Shown here piece by piece: positions 52,145 through 60,702 of a stretch of DNA of 64,000 bases. Below the pieces are notes generated by a model. It ran no database searches. It was given only the letters and a program-made list of their open reading frames with translations, and was not told the origin of the DNA. Numbering within the stretch: position 1 is the first letter of the stretch; each line of letters begins with the position of its first letter. The translations under genes and the position numbers were made by a program. The DNA comes from Algorimicrobium echini (GTDB lineage Bacteria; Bacteroidota; Bacteroidia; Flavobacteriales; Flavobacteriaceae). The DNA lies in contig NZ_FOVN01000004.1 in assembly GCF_900115185.1 (NCBI RefSeq), forward strand, positions 69,501-133,500, in the 5' to 3' direction.

Positions 52145-53415
52145 TGTGTTTTAATAAACTTTAAAGGTTCAACCTGTGTGTTGCTGGCTACAATATAATA
52201 GATGCCAGCTGATAAATTTGTTAAGGATACGTTATAAGTATACGCAGTTTGAACAGGAATGGTTTTTACTTGTTGTCCTAGTGTGTTGTATATTTTTAGG
52301 ATATCTGTGTCATGAAAAAGCTTATTTACTTTTAGTGTTAAACTATTTTGAATGTAATTTGAACCCACTATTTCAATAGATTTTGATAGTGTTGTTGAAA
52401 ACTCTGGAATGGATAATGAGGCATTTGTTGAAATTTGTAAGGTTACCGGTAAGTGGTCGCTAAAATAATGAAGTGCCTCACGGATATTAAATGAAAACTT
52501 AATACCAGCACATTCAGAATCGATTATGGATTGATTAAAACAATCAGTATTACCATTGTTTCCATAAACCTGATAGGAATTAGGTTCATAATACAGGTCT
52601 GTATTGGAAAGCATGTTTTCTGATGTCATGATAAAATCAAAACGGTCATCAAAACCACCAGTTGTGCCACCAAAACCAGTTTGTGTTCGGGTAGATTGTG
52701 TAAATACATCCACAAAGTTAGTATTGTTATGCCAGCTGCCAATTTTGTTAGCAGGATCTGTAAATGTAATTGTATTGGTAGGGTTTATCAATTCCTGAAA
52801 AGCAGGTTCCGAACTGGTATACACATTAAAATCGCCTGCAAGCAGCACATTGCTATTTGCAGGCAACGTGCTTAAATAACTTGTTAAGTCGTTTACCATT
52901 TGTAAGCGGTAAGCCTGATTTTCGGTGCCACTAGAGGCTTTTAAATGACAGACAATAGCATTTAAATAAATAGGATTACTAGCTTGATTTACTGTGTTTA
53001 ATTTTAAGCGATAATGGTTGAAATCTCTAAAGATAGTAGGTACAATTGTCTGACTTTCTAATATGAATTTAGAACTGTTAAAATATATCAAATTCTGCAA
53101 ATCGTTCTGATTTCCTATGGTATCATCCGAAGTGTTTAGCTGAAAGGTTGCCATTTCAAAATTGCTATTTACCCGATCTTGAATCATCTGCAAAATGCTA
53201 TTAGCACCAAAGGCATTATTGAGTTCGCAAACCATGAAAATGTCTGGTTGGTAATCGTTTAAAATAACCTCTAAATATGCTAAACGATTGGGTACAGCGT
53301 TTTCCAAAGGAAAGTTTAGTACGTTATAAAACATCACATTAAAGGATGTTTGTGCACGTATTCCTGTAAAATTTAAGATGCCCAAAAGCATCAAAAACAG
53401 CCAATTCTTTTTCAT
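52141..53415 (-). CDS. Exonuclease/endonuclease/phosphatase-family protein with T9SS sorting domain
   Basis: The 424-residue protein has a signal peptide (about residues 1-21, ending GIRAQ), an EEP fold (NVMFYNVLNF, IFMVCELNN, VLLAGDFNVYTSSEPAFQELI, SDHLPVTLQI, with the conserved Asn, Glu, Asp and His of the catalytic set) and a C-terminal T9SS type A sorting domain (LKVNKLFHDTDILKIYNTLGQQVKTIP...YYIVASNTQVEPLKFIKTH). It is therefore predicted to be exported; a nuclease or phosphodiesterase role is likely but unproven. It overlaps the pseudo-M1 gene. Confidence 0.85.
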   Translation of the reverse strand: MKKNWLFLMLLGILNFTGIRAQTSFNVMFYNVLNFPLENAVPNRLAYLEVILNDYQPDIFMVCELNNAFGANSILQMIQDRVNSNFEMATFQLNTSDDTIGNQNDLQNLIYFNSSKFILESQTIVPTIFRDFNHYRLKLNTVNQASNPIYLNAIVCHLKASSGTENQAYRLQMVNDLTSYLSTLPANSNVLLAGDFNVYTSSEPAFQELINPTNTITFTDPANKIGSWHNNTNFVDVFTQSTRTQTGFGGTTGGFDDRFDFIMTSENMLSNTDLYYEPNSYQVYGNNGNTDCFNQSIIDSECAGIKFSFNIREALHYFSDHLPVTLQISTNASLSIPEFSTTLSKSIEIVGSNYIQNSLTLKVNKLFHDTDILKIYNTLGQQVKTIPVQTAYTYNVSLTNLSAGIYYIVASNTQVEPLKFIKTH

Positions 53416-53435
53416 ATGGTAGGTGTGGAACTATT

Positions 53436-54125
53436 TTAGAAGTTTGGACTAAGGTCAGATTCTTTATAGAAACTATCCAAGATTGGAATCACTTCGTCTG
53501 CTGTATCAACCAAGTGAATTAGATCCAAATCCTTAGCACTTACGTTAGCAAAGCCATCTAAAACCGTTGCTTTAATCCAATCTAATAAACCAGACCAGAA
53601 ATCGGTTCCTACTAATATAATTGGGAATTTTTCAATTTTGTTTGTCTGAATAAGGGTTATGGCCTCAAACAACTCATCCAAAGTTCCAAAGCCACCAGGC
53701 ATCACCACAAAACCTTGTGAATACTTAACAAACATAACTTTTCTAACAAAGAAATAATCAAAATCTAAACTTTTGTCAGAATCAATGTAAGGGTTGTCGT
53801 GTTGCTCAAAGGGTAAATCAATATTTAAGCCTACAGATGTCCCACCAGCAATATGCGCACCTTTATTACCAGCTTCCATAATTCCGGGACCACCTCCTGT
53901 TATAACACCATAGCCATGTTCTACAATTTTACAAGCAACTTCTTCCGCTAGTTTATAGTATTTATGGTCTGGTTTGGTTCGAGCAGAACCAAATATAGAA
54001 ACACAAGGTCCTATTTTACTTAATTTTTCATAGCCGCTTACAAATTCGCCCATGATTTTAAATATAGCCCAAGAGTCATTTGTTTTTACTTCATTCCAAC
54101 GTTTATGGTGTTGTTCAGTTCTCAT
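53436..54125 (-). CDS. LOG family protein (TIGR00730)
   Basis: The 229-residue protein has the LOG signature GGGPGIMEAGNKGA near residues 78-91 and PGGFGTLDELFEAITLIQTNKI at about 143-164, the two halves of the nucleotide-binding pocket. Family members cleave the N-glycosidic bond of AMP or cytokinin riboside monophosphates. The length and an N-terminal extension fit the longer bacterial subgroup. It is monocistronic, 20 bases after the T9SS gene's start region. Confidence 0.88.
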   Translation of the reverse strand: MRTEQHHKRWNEVKTNDSWAIFKIMGEFVSGYEKLSKIGPCVSIFGSARTKPDHKYYKLAEEVACKIVEHGYGVITGGGPGIMEAGNKGAHIAGGTSVGLNIDLPFEQHDNPYIDSDKSLDFDYFFVRKVMFVKYSQGFVVMPGGFGTLDELFEAITLIQTNKIEKFPIILVGTDFWSGLLDWIKATVLDGFANVSAKDLDLIHLVDTADEVIPILDSFYKESDLSPNF

Positions 54126-54287
54126 TTTATATAATTTTTTTTAAGTTATCTTTTTAAGTACTTGGAAAACATAAATCCAACAGCAAATTTAAGAGAAATA
54201 AGCGCATTATTCATGCTTTATTTGAATCATTTCAATTTCAGTGAAAATTCCTGTTTTCATCAAGTGAATTGTTTAAAAAAAGGACAT

Positions 54288-54319
54288 GAAAAAAGACAAA
54301 TCGACTGGATTTGTCTTTT
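54288..54319 (-). terminator. Terminator of the lmo0937-type gene
   Basis: AAAAGACAAAT and ATTTGTCTTTT form a stem with a seven-base loop. The T run lies on the minus strand, 24 bases after the small gene's stop codon. Confidence 0.65.
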
Positions 54320-54342
54320 AAAAATCATGTTTAATTTCTGTG

Positions 54343-54537
<195 letters not shown>

Positions 54538-54569
54538 CTACTAATCTAATAAATATTTCTGAAATGTAA

Positions 54570-57401
54570 TTACTTTAATTCTTTTTTTAGAAATTGAGCC
54601 GTATAGCTTTTTTTGTTTTTAATAATGTCTTCAGGTGTGCCTTTGGCTATAATTTCGCCGCCACCTTTACCGCCTTCATAGCCAACATCAATAATATAAT
54701 CTACTGTTTTAATCACATCCAAATTGTGTTCAATGATTAAAACGGTATTGCCTTTATTAACCAATTTATTTAATACTTGCATCAATACACGAATGTCTTC
54801 AAAATGCAATCCTGTTGTAGGTTCATCTAAAATATAGAAGGTGTTTCCTGTATCACGTTTGCTTAATTCGGTTGCCAACTTAATCCTTTGGGCTTCACCA
54901 CCAGAAAGGGTTGTGCTTTGCTGACCCAGTGTAATATAACCCAAACCAACATCTTGAATGGTTTTTACTTTTTTATGAATTTTAGGAATGTGTTCAAAGA
55001 ACTCAACCGCTTCATTCATGGTCATATTTAATACATCGCTAATGGATTTGCCTTTATATCTAATTTCCAATGTTTCCCTATTAAAACGTTTGCCTTGACA
55101 GGTTTCACACTCTACATAAACGTCTGGAAGAAAATTCATTTCAATAACCCGTAAACCACCACCTTGGCAGGTTTCGCAACGACCACCTTTTACATTAAAA
55201 CTAAAACGTCCTGGTTTATAACCACGTATCATGGCTTCTGGAATTTTAGCAAATAAACTGCGTATTTCACTAAAAACGCCTGTATATGTGGCTGGATTAC
55301 TTCGTGGTGTTCTGCCAATTGGCGACTGGTTTATATCGATAACTTTGTCAATATGTTCCAAGCCTTTTATGCTTTTATAAGGCATTGGTTTTTTAACGCC
55401 ATTAAAATAGTGCGCATTCATAATCGGGTAGAGGGTCTCGTTTATTAGGGTGGATTTCCCGCTTCCAGAAACACCAGTTATACCTATCATTTTTCCCAAA
55501 GGAATATCAACAGATACATTTTTTAAATTGTTTCCCGTACAACCTTTTAAGGTTAGTGTTTTGCCATTCCCTTCCCGACGTTTTTTAGGAACTTCAATCT
55601 CTTTTTTACCGTTTAAATAATCGGCCGTTAAGGTATTGTGTGTTTTCAACTCCTCTGGTGTACCAATACTAATAATTTCGCCACCATGTTTTCCGGCTCG
55701 TGGTCCAATGTCAATTACATAATCGGCATGTTCTATCATATCCTTGTCATGCTCTACTACAATTACGGAGTTTCCAATATCGCGTAAGGATACCAAGGAC
55801 TTTATCAGTTTTTCATTATCACGTTGATGTAAACCTATACTCGGTTCATCTAGAATATATAAAACGCCAACTAATTGCGAACCTATTTGAGTAGCTAGTC
55901 GAATCCGTTGTGCCTCACCACCTGAAAGCGATTTAGAGCTTCTGTTTAATGACAAATAATCCAAGCCAACATCTAATAAAAATTGGGTTCGCGATGAAAT
56001 TTCTTTAATAATCTCCTCGGAAATTTTGACTTGTTTTTCAGATAGGTGTTTTGGTAAATCCTGAAACCACGCACCTAAATCTACTAAATCTTTATTGGCT
56101 AATTCGGCAATATTTAAACCATTCACTTTAAAATAAAGCGATTCTTTTCGCAGTCGTGCGCCTTCACAGGTAGTACAAACCACTTTATCCATATATTCTT
56201 TAGCCCAGCGTTTTAAAGAAGTTGTTTCAGCCGTGTTGTATTGATTTTCTATAAAATTAGCAACGCCTTCAAAATCTATTTTATAATCTCGGGTAATGCC
56301 TAAAGTCTTGCTTTCTACCTCAAATTTTTCGTTACCACCATATAAAATCATCTGTTTGGCAGCATCCGGAATATCCTTATAAGCATCGTTTAGTGAGAAA
56401 TTATAGCGTGTTGCAATGGTTTCAAATTGCTTGAAAATCCAACTGTTTTTTTGCGGACCATGAGGCGCTAATGCACCTGCTTTTATAGATAGAGATGGGT
56501 CTGGAATAATCTTATTTTCATTCACTTGATACAAAGTTCCTATCCCATTACACGTAGGACATGCACCTTTAGGCGAGTTGAATGAAAAATTATTTGGTTC
56601 CGGATTAGGATAGGATATTCCCGAACTCGGACACATTAGATTCCGACTAAAATAGCGTACTTCTTGAGTGTCTTGGTCAATAACCATTAGCACATCTTCA
56701 CCATGATACATGGCTGTATTAATGCTTTCGGTTAAGCGTTTGTCGTTATCGGCTGTAGTATCAATTTTAAGACGATCAATCACAATTTCAATATCGTGAT
56801 TTTTATAACGATCCAGTTTCATGCCTTTTACTAGGTCTTTAATTTCGCCATCGGTTCTGACTTTTACAAAGCCTTGTTTGGCTATTTGCTCAAACAACTC
56901 ACGATAATGTCCTTTTCTAGAACGCACGACAGGTGCTAAAATATTAATACGTTTCCCGTTAAAAGTTTCTGTAATTAATTCTTTTATCTGTTCGTCATTA
57001 TAGCTCACCATTTGTTCGCCAGTGTTATAACTATAGGCATCACTAGCTCTGGCGTATAACAGACGTAAAAAATCGTAAATTTCGGTAATGGTTCCAACCG
57101 TAGATCGTGGCGATTTACTCGTCGTTTTTTGCTCAATGGCAATAACAGGCGAAAGCCCATCAATTTTATCCACATCAGGACGTTCTAAACCACCTAAAAA
57201 CTGACGCGCATAAGCCGAAAACGTTTCAATATACCGTCTTTGTCCTTCGGCATAAATGGTATCAAAAGCCAATGACGATTTACCACTACCAGACAAACCC
57301 GTAATTACAACCAGTTTTTCTCTAGGAATGGAAACATCTATATTTTTTAGGTTGTGAACGCGTGCGCCTTGAACCTCAATAGTATCTTCAAATTTACTCA
57401 T
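54570..57401 (-). CDS. uvrA: UvrABC system protein A
   Basis: The 943-residue protein is the damage-recognition ATPase of nucleotide excision repair. It has two ABC cassettes with Walker A GLSGSGKSS (near residue 35) and GVSGSGKST (near 645), signature LSGGEAQR in each half, and the zinc-finger cysteines CPTCNGIG, CTTCEGARL, CETCQGGG and CETCQGKR. The late ILDEPTTGLH and the C-terminal segment are typical. Length fits. A TACCTTTG -7 element is just upstream. The neighbouring uvrD-type helicase is far away in the window, so they are not an operon. Confidence 0.97.
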   Translation of the reverse strand: MSKFEDTIEVQGARVHNLKNIDVSIPREKLVVITGLSGSGKSSLAFDTIYAEGQRRYIETFSAYARQFLGGLERPDVDKIDGLSPVIAIEQKTTSKSPRSTVGTITEIYDFLRLLYARASDAYSYNTGEQMVSYNDEQIKELITETFNGKRINILAPVVRSRKGHYRELFEQIAKQGFVKVRTDGEIKDLVKGMKLDRYKNHDIEIVIDRLKIDTTADNDKRLTESINTAMYHGEDVLMVIDQDTQEVRYFSRNLMCPSSGISYPNPEPNNFSFNSPKGACPTCNGIGTLYQVNENKIIPDPSLSIKAGALAPHGPQKNSWIFKQFETIATRYNFSLNDAYKDIPDAAKQMILYGGNEKFEVESKTLGITRDYKIDFEGVANFIENQYNTAETTSLKRWAKEYMDKVVCTTCEGARLRKESLYFKVNGLNIAELANKDLVDLGAWFQDLPKHLSEKQVKISEEIIKEISSRTQFLLDVGLDYLSLNRSSKSLSGGEAQRIRLATQIGSQLVGVLYILDEPSIGLHQRDNEKLIKSLVSLRDIGNSVIVVEHDKDMIEHADYVIDIGPRAGKHGGEIISIGTPEELKTHNTLTADYLNGKKEIEVPKKRREGNGKTLTLKGCTGNNLKNVSVDIPLGKMIGITGVSGSGKSTLINETLYPIMNAHYFNGVKKPMPYKSIKGLEHIDKVIDINQSPIGRTPRSNPATYTGVFSEIRSLFAKIPEAMIRGYKPGRFSFNVKGGRCETCQGGGLRVIEMNFLPDVYVECETCQGKRFNRETLEIRYKGKSISDVLNMTMNEAVEFFEHIPKIHKKVKTIQDVGLGYITLGQQSTTLSGGEAQRIKLATELSKRDTGNTFYILDEPTTGLHFEDIRVLMQVLNKLVNKGNTVLIIEHNLDVIKTVDYIIDVGYEGGKGGGEIIAKGTPEDIIKNKKSYTAQFLKKELK

Positions 57402-57437
57402 AGCATAGCAATCTGGACTGATTTACAGACCAGTTTG

Positions 57438-57445
57438 CAAAGGTA
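57438..57445 (-). promoter_or_regulatory. -7 promoter element of uvrA
   Basis: On the minus strand TACCTTTG (57445-57438) matches TAnnTTTG exactly, 36 bases before the ATG at 57401. The upstream region holds TTTT/TTTA at about the -33 distance but not a clean TTTG. No SOS box is evident. Confidence 0.5.
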
Positions 57446-57587
57446 CAGATTATGCTTTTAATTATAAAACGATGTCTGTTTATGATTTATTCTAGAATTA
57501 CCCTTTTGAAAGATTTTTACAATATCTATTTAAAATTTTAAGAGACATTAAACAAAAACCTTTACATTAGGTGTTATAATAGAAAAC

Positions 57588-58463
57588 ATGAAACGCATAC
57601 TTATAACTGGCGCAACAGGCCATATTGGGTCTGAAGTTTTGGCTTCCCTTTGCAAGAGTCCACAAGATTTAGAAATAGTGGCAGCTGTTCGTAATGTAGA
57701 GGCAGCTGAACAACAATTTCAGCCAAGTTCCCAACTAACATTTCAGGTATTCGACTTTGAAAAACCAGACACCTTTAGTCAGGCATTTCAAGGTGTTGAT
57801 AGTCTGTTTTTGCTGCGTCCACCACAACTGGCCGATGTAGATAGGTATTTTAAGCCGCTTTTGGAAGCGGCAAAAACCAGTGGTATTCAACAGGTGGTGT
57901 TTTTATCCGTTCAAGGTGTAGAAACTAGTAACATGATTCCACATTATAAAATTGAAGCCCTTATTAAAAATCTAGGTTTTCAGTATGTTTTTGTTCGGCC
58001 AGGTTATTTTATGCAAAATTTAACTTCCACATTATTGCCAGAAATTTTAAAAACGCAAACCATTACCTTACCAGCTGGCCAAGCAAAGTTTAATTGGGTA
58101 GATGTGAAAAATATAGGTGAAGCAGTTGCGGTTTTAATCAAGGCGTTTGATTTGTATAAAAACCGTGGTTATGATATTACAGGCTCTGAAAATTTGAGTT
58201 TTCAAGCTGTTACCCATCAGATGACTATTATTCTTAACAAACCCTATCGTTTTAAAAGTATAAATCCTATTCGATTTTATTTTAAAAAACGAAAAGATGG
58301 TCTTACTACTGGTTTTGCTTTGGTAATGACCTTACTTCATTTTTTACCACGATTTCAAAAAGAACCAGAAATTTCCAATAATTTTTTTAAATTGACAGGC
58401 AAAAAACCGACCACTTTAGTCGCGTTTATCAATCGAGAACAGCATATATTTAATAAAACATAA
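57588..58463 (+). CDS. NmrA-like NAD(P)-binding reductase
   Basis: The 291-residue protein has the Rossmann start ILITGATGHIGSEVLASL (residues 4-21) and follows the NmrA/YtfG-like atypical SDR pattern (VAAVRNVEAAEQQF, FDFEKPDTFSQAFQGVDSLFLLRPPQ, QVVFLSVQGVETSNMIPHYKIEALIK, FVRPGYFMQNLTSTL). The last 60 residues carry a hydrophobic stretch (TTGFALVMTLLHFLPRF), less usual in the family. The substrate is unknown. It lies seven bases before the next gene and is probably co-transcribed with it. Confidence 0.85.
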   Translation: MKRILITGATGHIGSEVLASLCKSPQDLEIVAAVRNVEAAEQQFQPSSQLTFQVFDFEKPDTFSQAFQGVDSLFLLRPPQLADVDRYFKPLLEAAKTSGIQQVVFLSVQGVETSNMIPHYKIEALIKNLGFQYVFVRPGYFMQNLTSTLLPEILKTQTITLPAGQAKFNWVDVKNIGEAVAVLIKAFDLYKNRGYDITGSENLSFQAVTHQMTIILNKPYRFKSINPIRFYFKKRKDGLTTGFALVMTLLHFLPRFQKEPEISNNFFKLTGKKPTTLVAFINREQHIFNKT

Positions 58464-58470
58464 TACACTT

Positions 58471-58998
58471 ATGAAGCAACTTTTAGGAATCAGCTCCAGA
58501 ATTAATCACCCAGAATATGGAAAGGGTGTGGTAACTAACGTCACCTCTAAGCATTACTGGGTCACTTTTATAGATTCCGGTTTAGAAACCATAGCTATTG
58601 ACTCTGAATTTGAAGTCATTGAGGCAGCCGAAGACGATGTGGATACCGTTAGTTTTGCAGAGGTAGAAAGTAGTTTGATACAAATTTTAAAACGTTGGAG
58701 TGATGCCAGCGAAGTGGTTCATATAGCTGATAAATGGAAAGGTGGCAAACTGATTTTGGAACCTGGTGATACCAATCTGAAATCCAGCGAATTGCCGATT
58801 GACACCTTTTTTCATAAAATTACTATGGTTCGTGACCGTTTGCGTGTTATGGAACAAAAAATAAATTCAAGTAATTTAAACGAACAAGAAAAAATAGATT
58901 TACAGCAATACATTACCCGAAGTTATGGGAGTTTAACATCCTTTAATGTGTTATTTAAATTAAAGGAACAGCAATTTGTTGGGCAGCGTTCGAAATAG
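58471..58998 (+). CDS. Conserved hypothetical protein with a Tudor-like N-terminal part
   Basis: I recognise no named family. The 175-residue cytosolic protein begins GISSRINHPEYGKGVVTNVTSKHYWVTFIDSGLETIAI, a pattern like the small Tudor/KOW-type domain at the end of UvrD-type helicases (compare VGNMVEHLRFGKGEVLKI in the helicase at 35795-38128). The rest is helical (VESSLIQILKRWSD, FFHKITMVRDRLRVMEQKI). It follows the NmrA-like gene closely, which suggests one transcript but not a shared function. A nucleic-acid role is only a guess. Confidence 0.65.
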   Translation: MKQLLGISSRINHPEYGKGVVTNVTSKHYWVTFIDSGLETIAIDSEFEVIEAAEDDVDTVSFAEVESSLIQILKRWSDASEVVHIADKWKGGKLILEPGDTNLKSSELPIDTFFHKITMVRDRLRVMEQKINSSNLNEQEKIDLQQYITRSYGSLTSFNVLFKLKEQQFVGQRSK

Positions 58999-59070
58999 GT
59001 TAGAAGTTTCGGTTTCTGGTTTTAGATTCAAGGTTTAAGATAATTGCTATTTAAACTGAAAACTGAACAG
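58999..59070. other. Short convergent gap with AT-rich, repeat-like sequence
   Basis: Between the two convergent genes lies low-complexity sequence with near-repeats (AAACTGAAAACTGAAC near 59053). No proper terminator hairpin is seen. Confidence 0.4.
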
Positions 59071-59784
59071 TTATTCTTTCCCAACAACATCATTCATTTT
59101 AATACCTAAAAAAAGCATTTCATGAAAGGTAGGTAATATGGCGCCACTTTCGGTAGTTGTCCAATCATTCCATGAAGCTTCTAAACCTCCAATTGGTAGG
59201 ATATCTACCCACATCCTGAATTTTACGGGTTTGTTATTTGTGTCTAAAAGCCATAAATACGAATCACCAGGTGTGGTGCCTCCTGTGGTGTACGTCACCA
59301 ATAGCGCTTCTTGATTGTTCCACTTTACCAAGCGTCTTTCCGTTCCTGGATCGAAAATTTTGTAAGGTGCTACAAGCCAAAAGGAATCATTATTAAAATA
59401 ACCAAGAGCTGTAGCTATGTATTCGGAAGCTTGTTCGCCTTGAACTTCAAAATTATGAACAAAGGCTTTACTTAAACTCGGGTTGTTTAAATTTAAATCT
59501 ACTTTGTAGTCTTTCCAATGAACCATACAGGTGTTTTCATTCTTTTGCCATTGGTAATGGTGCCTGTTTTTAAACGTCCATTCTATATAATTGGTTTCCA
59601 AGTAAGCTTCGTGGTTTAATGCTTGTAGCATTTTATGAGCTAGTGCGTCTGCTTGAGGGCCTTGTTGGCCAGCTGGTAAGTCTTCATTGTATTTAAAATA
59701 AACAAAACCAAAAAATAGTAAACTGGGTAAGGTGAAGAAAATAATAACACCCATGACTATTTTAAGTATTTTCTTTGTTTTCAT
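59071..59784 (-). CDS. Membrane-anchored conserved hypothetical protein
   Basis: The 237-residue protein has one N-terminal transmembrane helix (residues about 7-30) and an exported beta-rich domain (DALAHKMLQALNHEAYLETNYIEWTFKNRHHYQWQ, VDLNLNNPSLSKAFVHNFEVQG, ALGYFNNDSFWLVAPYKIFDPG, RMWVDILPIGGLEASWNDW). It resembles other flavobacterial proteins with this arrangement but no function is known. It is the last gene of the four-gene unit with the ATP-grasp protein, ggt and the AcpH-like gene, six bases after the ATP-grasp gene. Confidence 0.7.
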   Translation of the reverse strand: MKTKKILKIVMGVIIFFTLPSLLFFGFVYFKYNEDLPAGQQGPQADALAHKMLQALNHEAYLETNYIEWTFKNRHHYQWQKNENTCMVHWKDYKVDLNLNNPSLSKAFVHNFEVQGEQASEYIATALGYFNNDSFWLVAPYKIFDPGTERRLVKWNNQEALLVTYTTGGTTPGDSYLWLLDTNNKPVKFRMWVDILPIGGLEASWNDWTTTESGAILPTFHEMLFLGIKMNDVVGKE

Positions 59785-59790
59785 ACACAG

Positions 59791-60690
59791 TTATTTTAGG
59801 CGTAAGGCTATTTGTTTAGCAAGGATTCCAGCTGCTTTATGGTTATTTCTAAACCACAATTCAGGCTCAATAAGTTCAAGTTCAGAAACTGCTAATTGGT
59901 TTGCGTTATCAGTAAATATATCAACTCTAGCATAAATAGGCAATTCTGGACAAGCTTTTGTTGCATTTACAGCAAAGGTTATTTCGGTTTCACTAGGATT
60001 GTAGGTTGTTACACTGCCACCGAAATCATCTTGTACACGGAAATCGCCTGCTTTGGCTTGTTTTAAAACCGCATGACTATACATGCCATTAAATATAATG
60101 AGCGATAGTTCTCCCTGATTTACAATATTGTGTTGAAAGGGTTGAAGCATCATGCTTTCATTTTGAATCAATTCAGAAAAAATACTCTCATAATCCGCTC
60201 TGTTTTCAGGTGATAATTTGTAAGTATGTCTGCCAGCACCAGAAACACAGGGTTTCAATACGGTTTCATTCCATTGTAATTGTTGGTGTAATTCAGCTAA
60301 AGTAATTTGAGTTCCAGCTTCTATAAAATAGGATTCAGCCACAGGAATACCAGTTGATTTTAAATCCAACAAGTAATGTTTATCAATATTCCAACGGATG
60401 AGTTTTTCGGAATTTAATAATTTGGTTTTGGTAGAGACCATAGCTAACCATTTTGAAAATTCTGGAAAGCGATCAAAATAATCCCAGGTTGTTCTAAAAA
60501 GAATTGCTTTGGTGTCTGACCAGTTAAAATCGGGATCGTCCCAAGCTAATCGGGCAACGGTTAAATTTTCGTTTTGTAGAGCTTGTTGTACTAGATAGTC
60601 TTCATAAAACACGTTATGCTTGTAGGTGTTTGTTTGGGAGTCTTCTAAGTAGCGTTTGTCGGTTAGTATGATTATGTCGTAAGTTTTCAT
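59791..60690 (-). CDS. ATP-grasp family protein (RimK/DcsG-like)
   Basis: The 299-residue protein is a cytosolic ATP-grasp ligase-like enzyme. It has an N-terminal domain (TYDIIILTDKRYLEDS, DDPDFNWSDTKAILFRTTWDYFDRF), the ATP-binding part (WNETVLKPCVSGAGRHTYKL, ESMMLQPFQHNIVNQGELSLIIFNG) and the metal-site region near the end (ARVDIFTDNANQLAVSELELIEPELWFR, with Glu/Asn ligands). Similar proteins are annotated as RimK-like or as the cycloserine-pathway DcsG ligase. It lies in a unit with a gamma-glutamyltransferase, which hints at gamma-glutamyl peptides, but the substrate is unknown. Confidence 0.82.
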   Translation of the reverse strand: MKTYDIIILTDKRYLEDSQTNTYKHNVFYEDYLVQQALQNENLTVARLAWDDPDFNWSDTKAILFRTTWDYFDRFPEFSKWLAMVSTKTKLLNSEKLIRWNIDKHYLLDLKSTGIPVAESYFIEAGTQITLAELHQQLQWNETVLKPCVSGAGRHTYKLSPENRADYESIFSELIQNESMMLQPFQHNIVNQGELSLIIFNGMYSHAVLKQAKAGDFRVQDDFGGSVTTYNPSETEITFAVNATKACPELPIYARVDIFTDNANQLAVSELELIEPELWFRNNHKAAGILAKQIALRLK

Positions 60691-60702
60691 GTGTTTTAAT
60701 TT

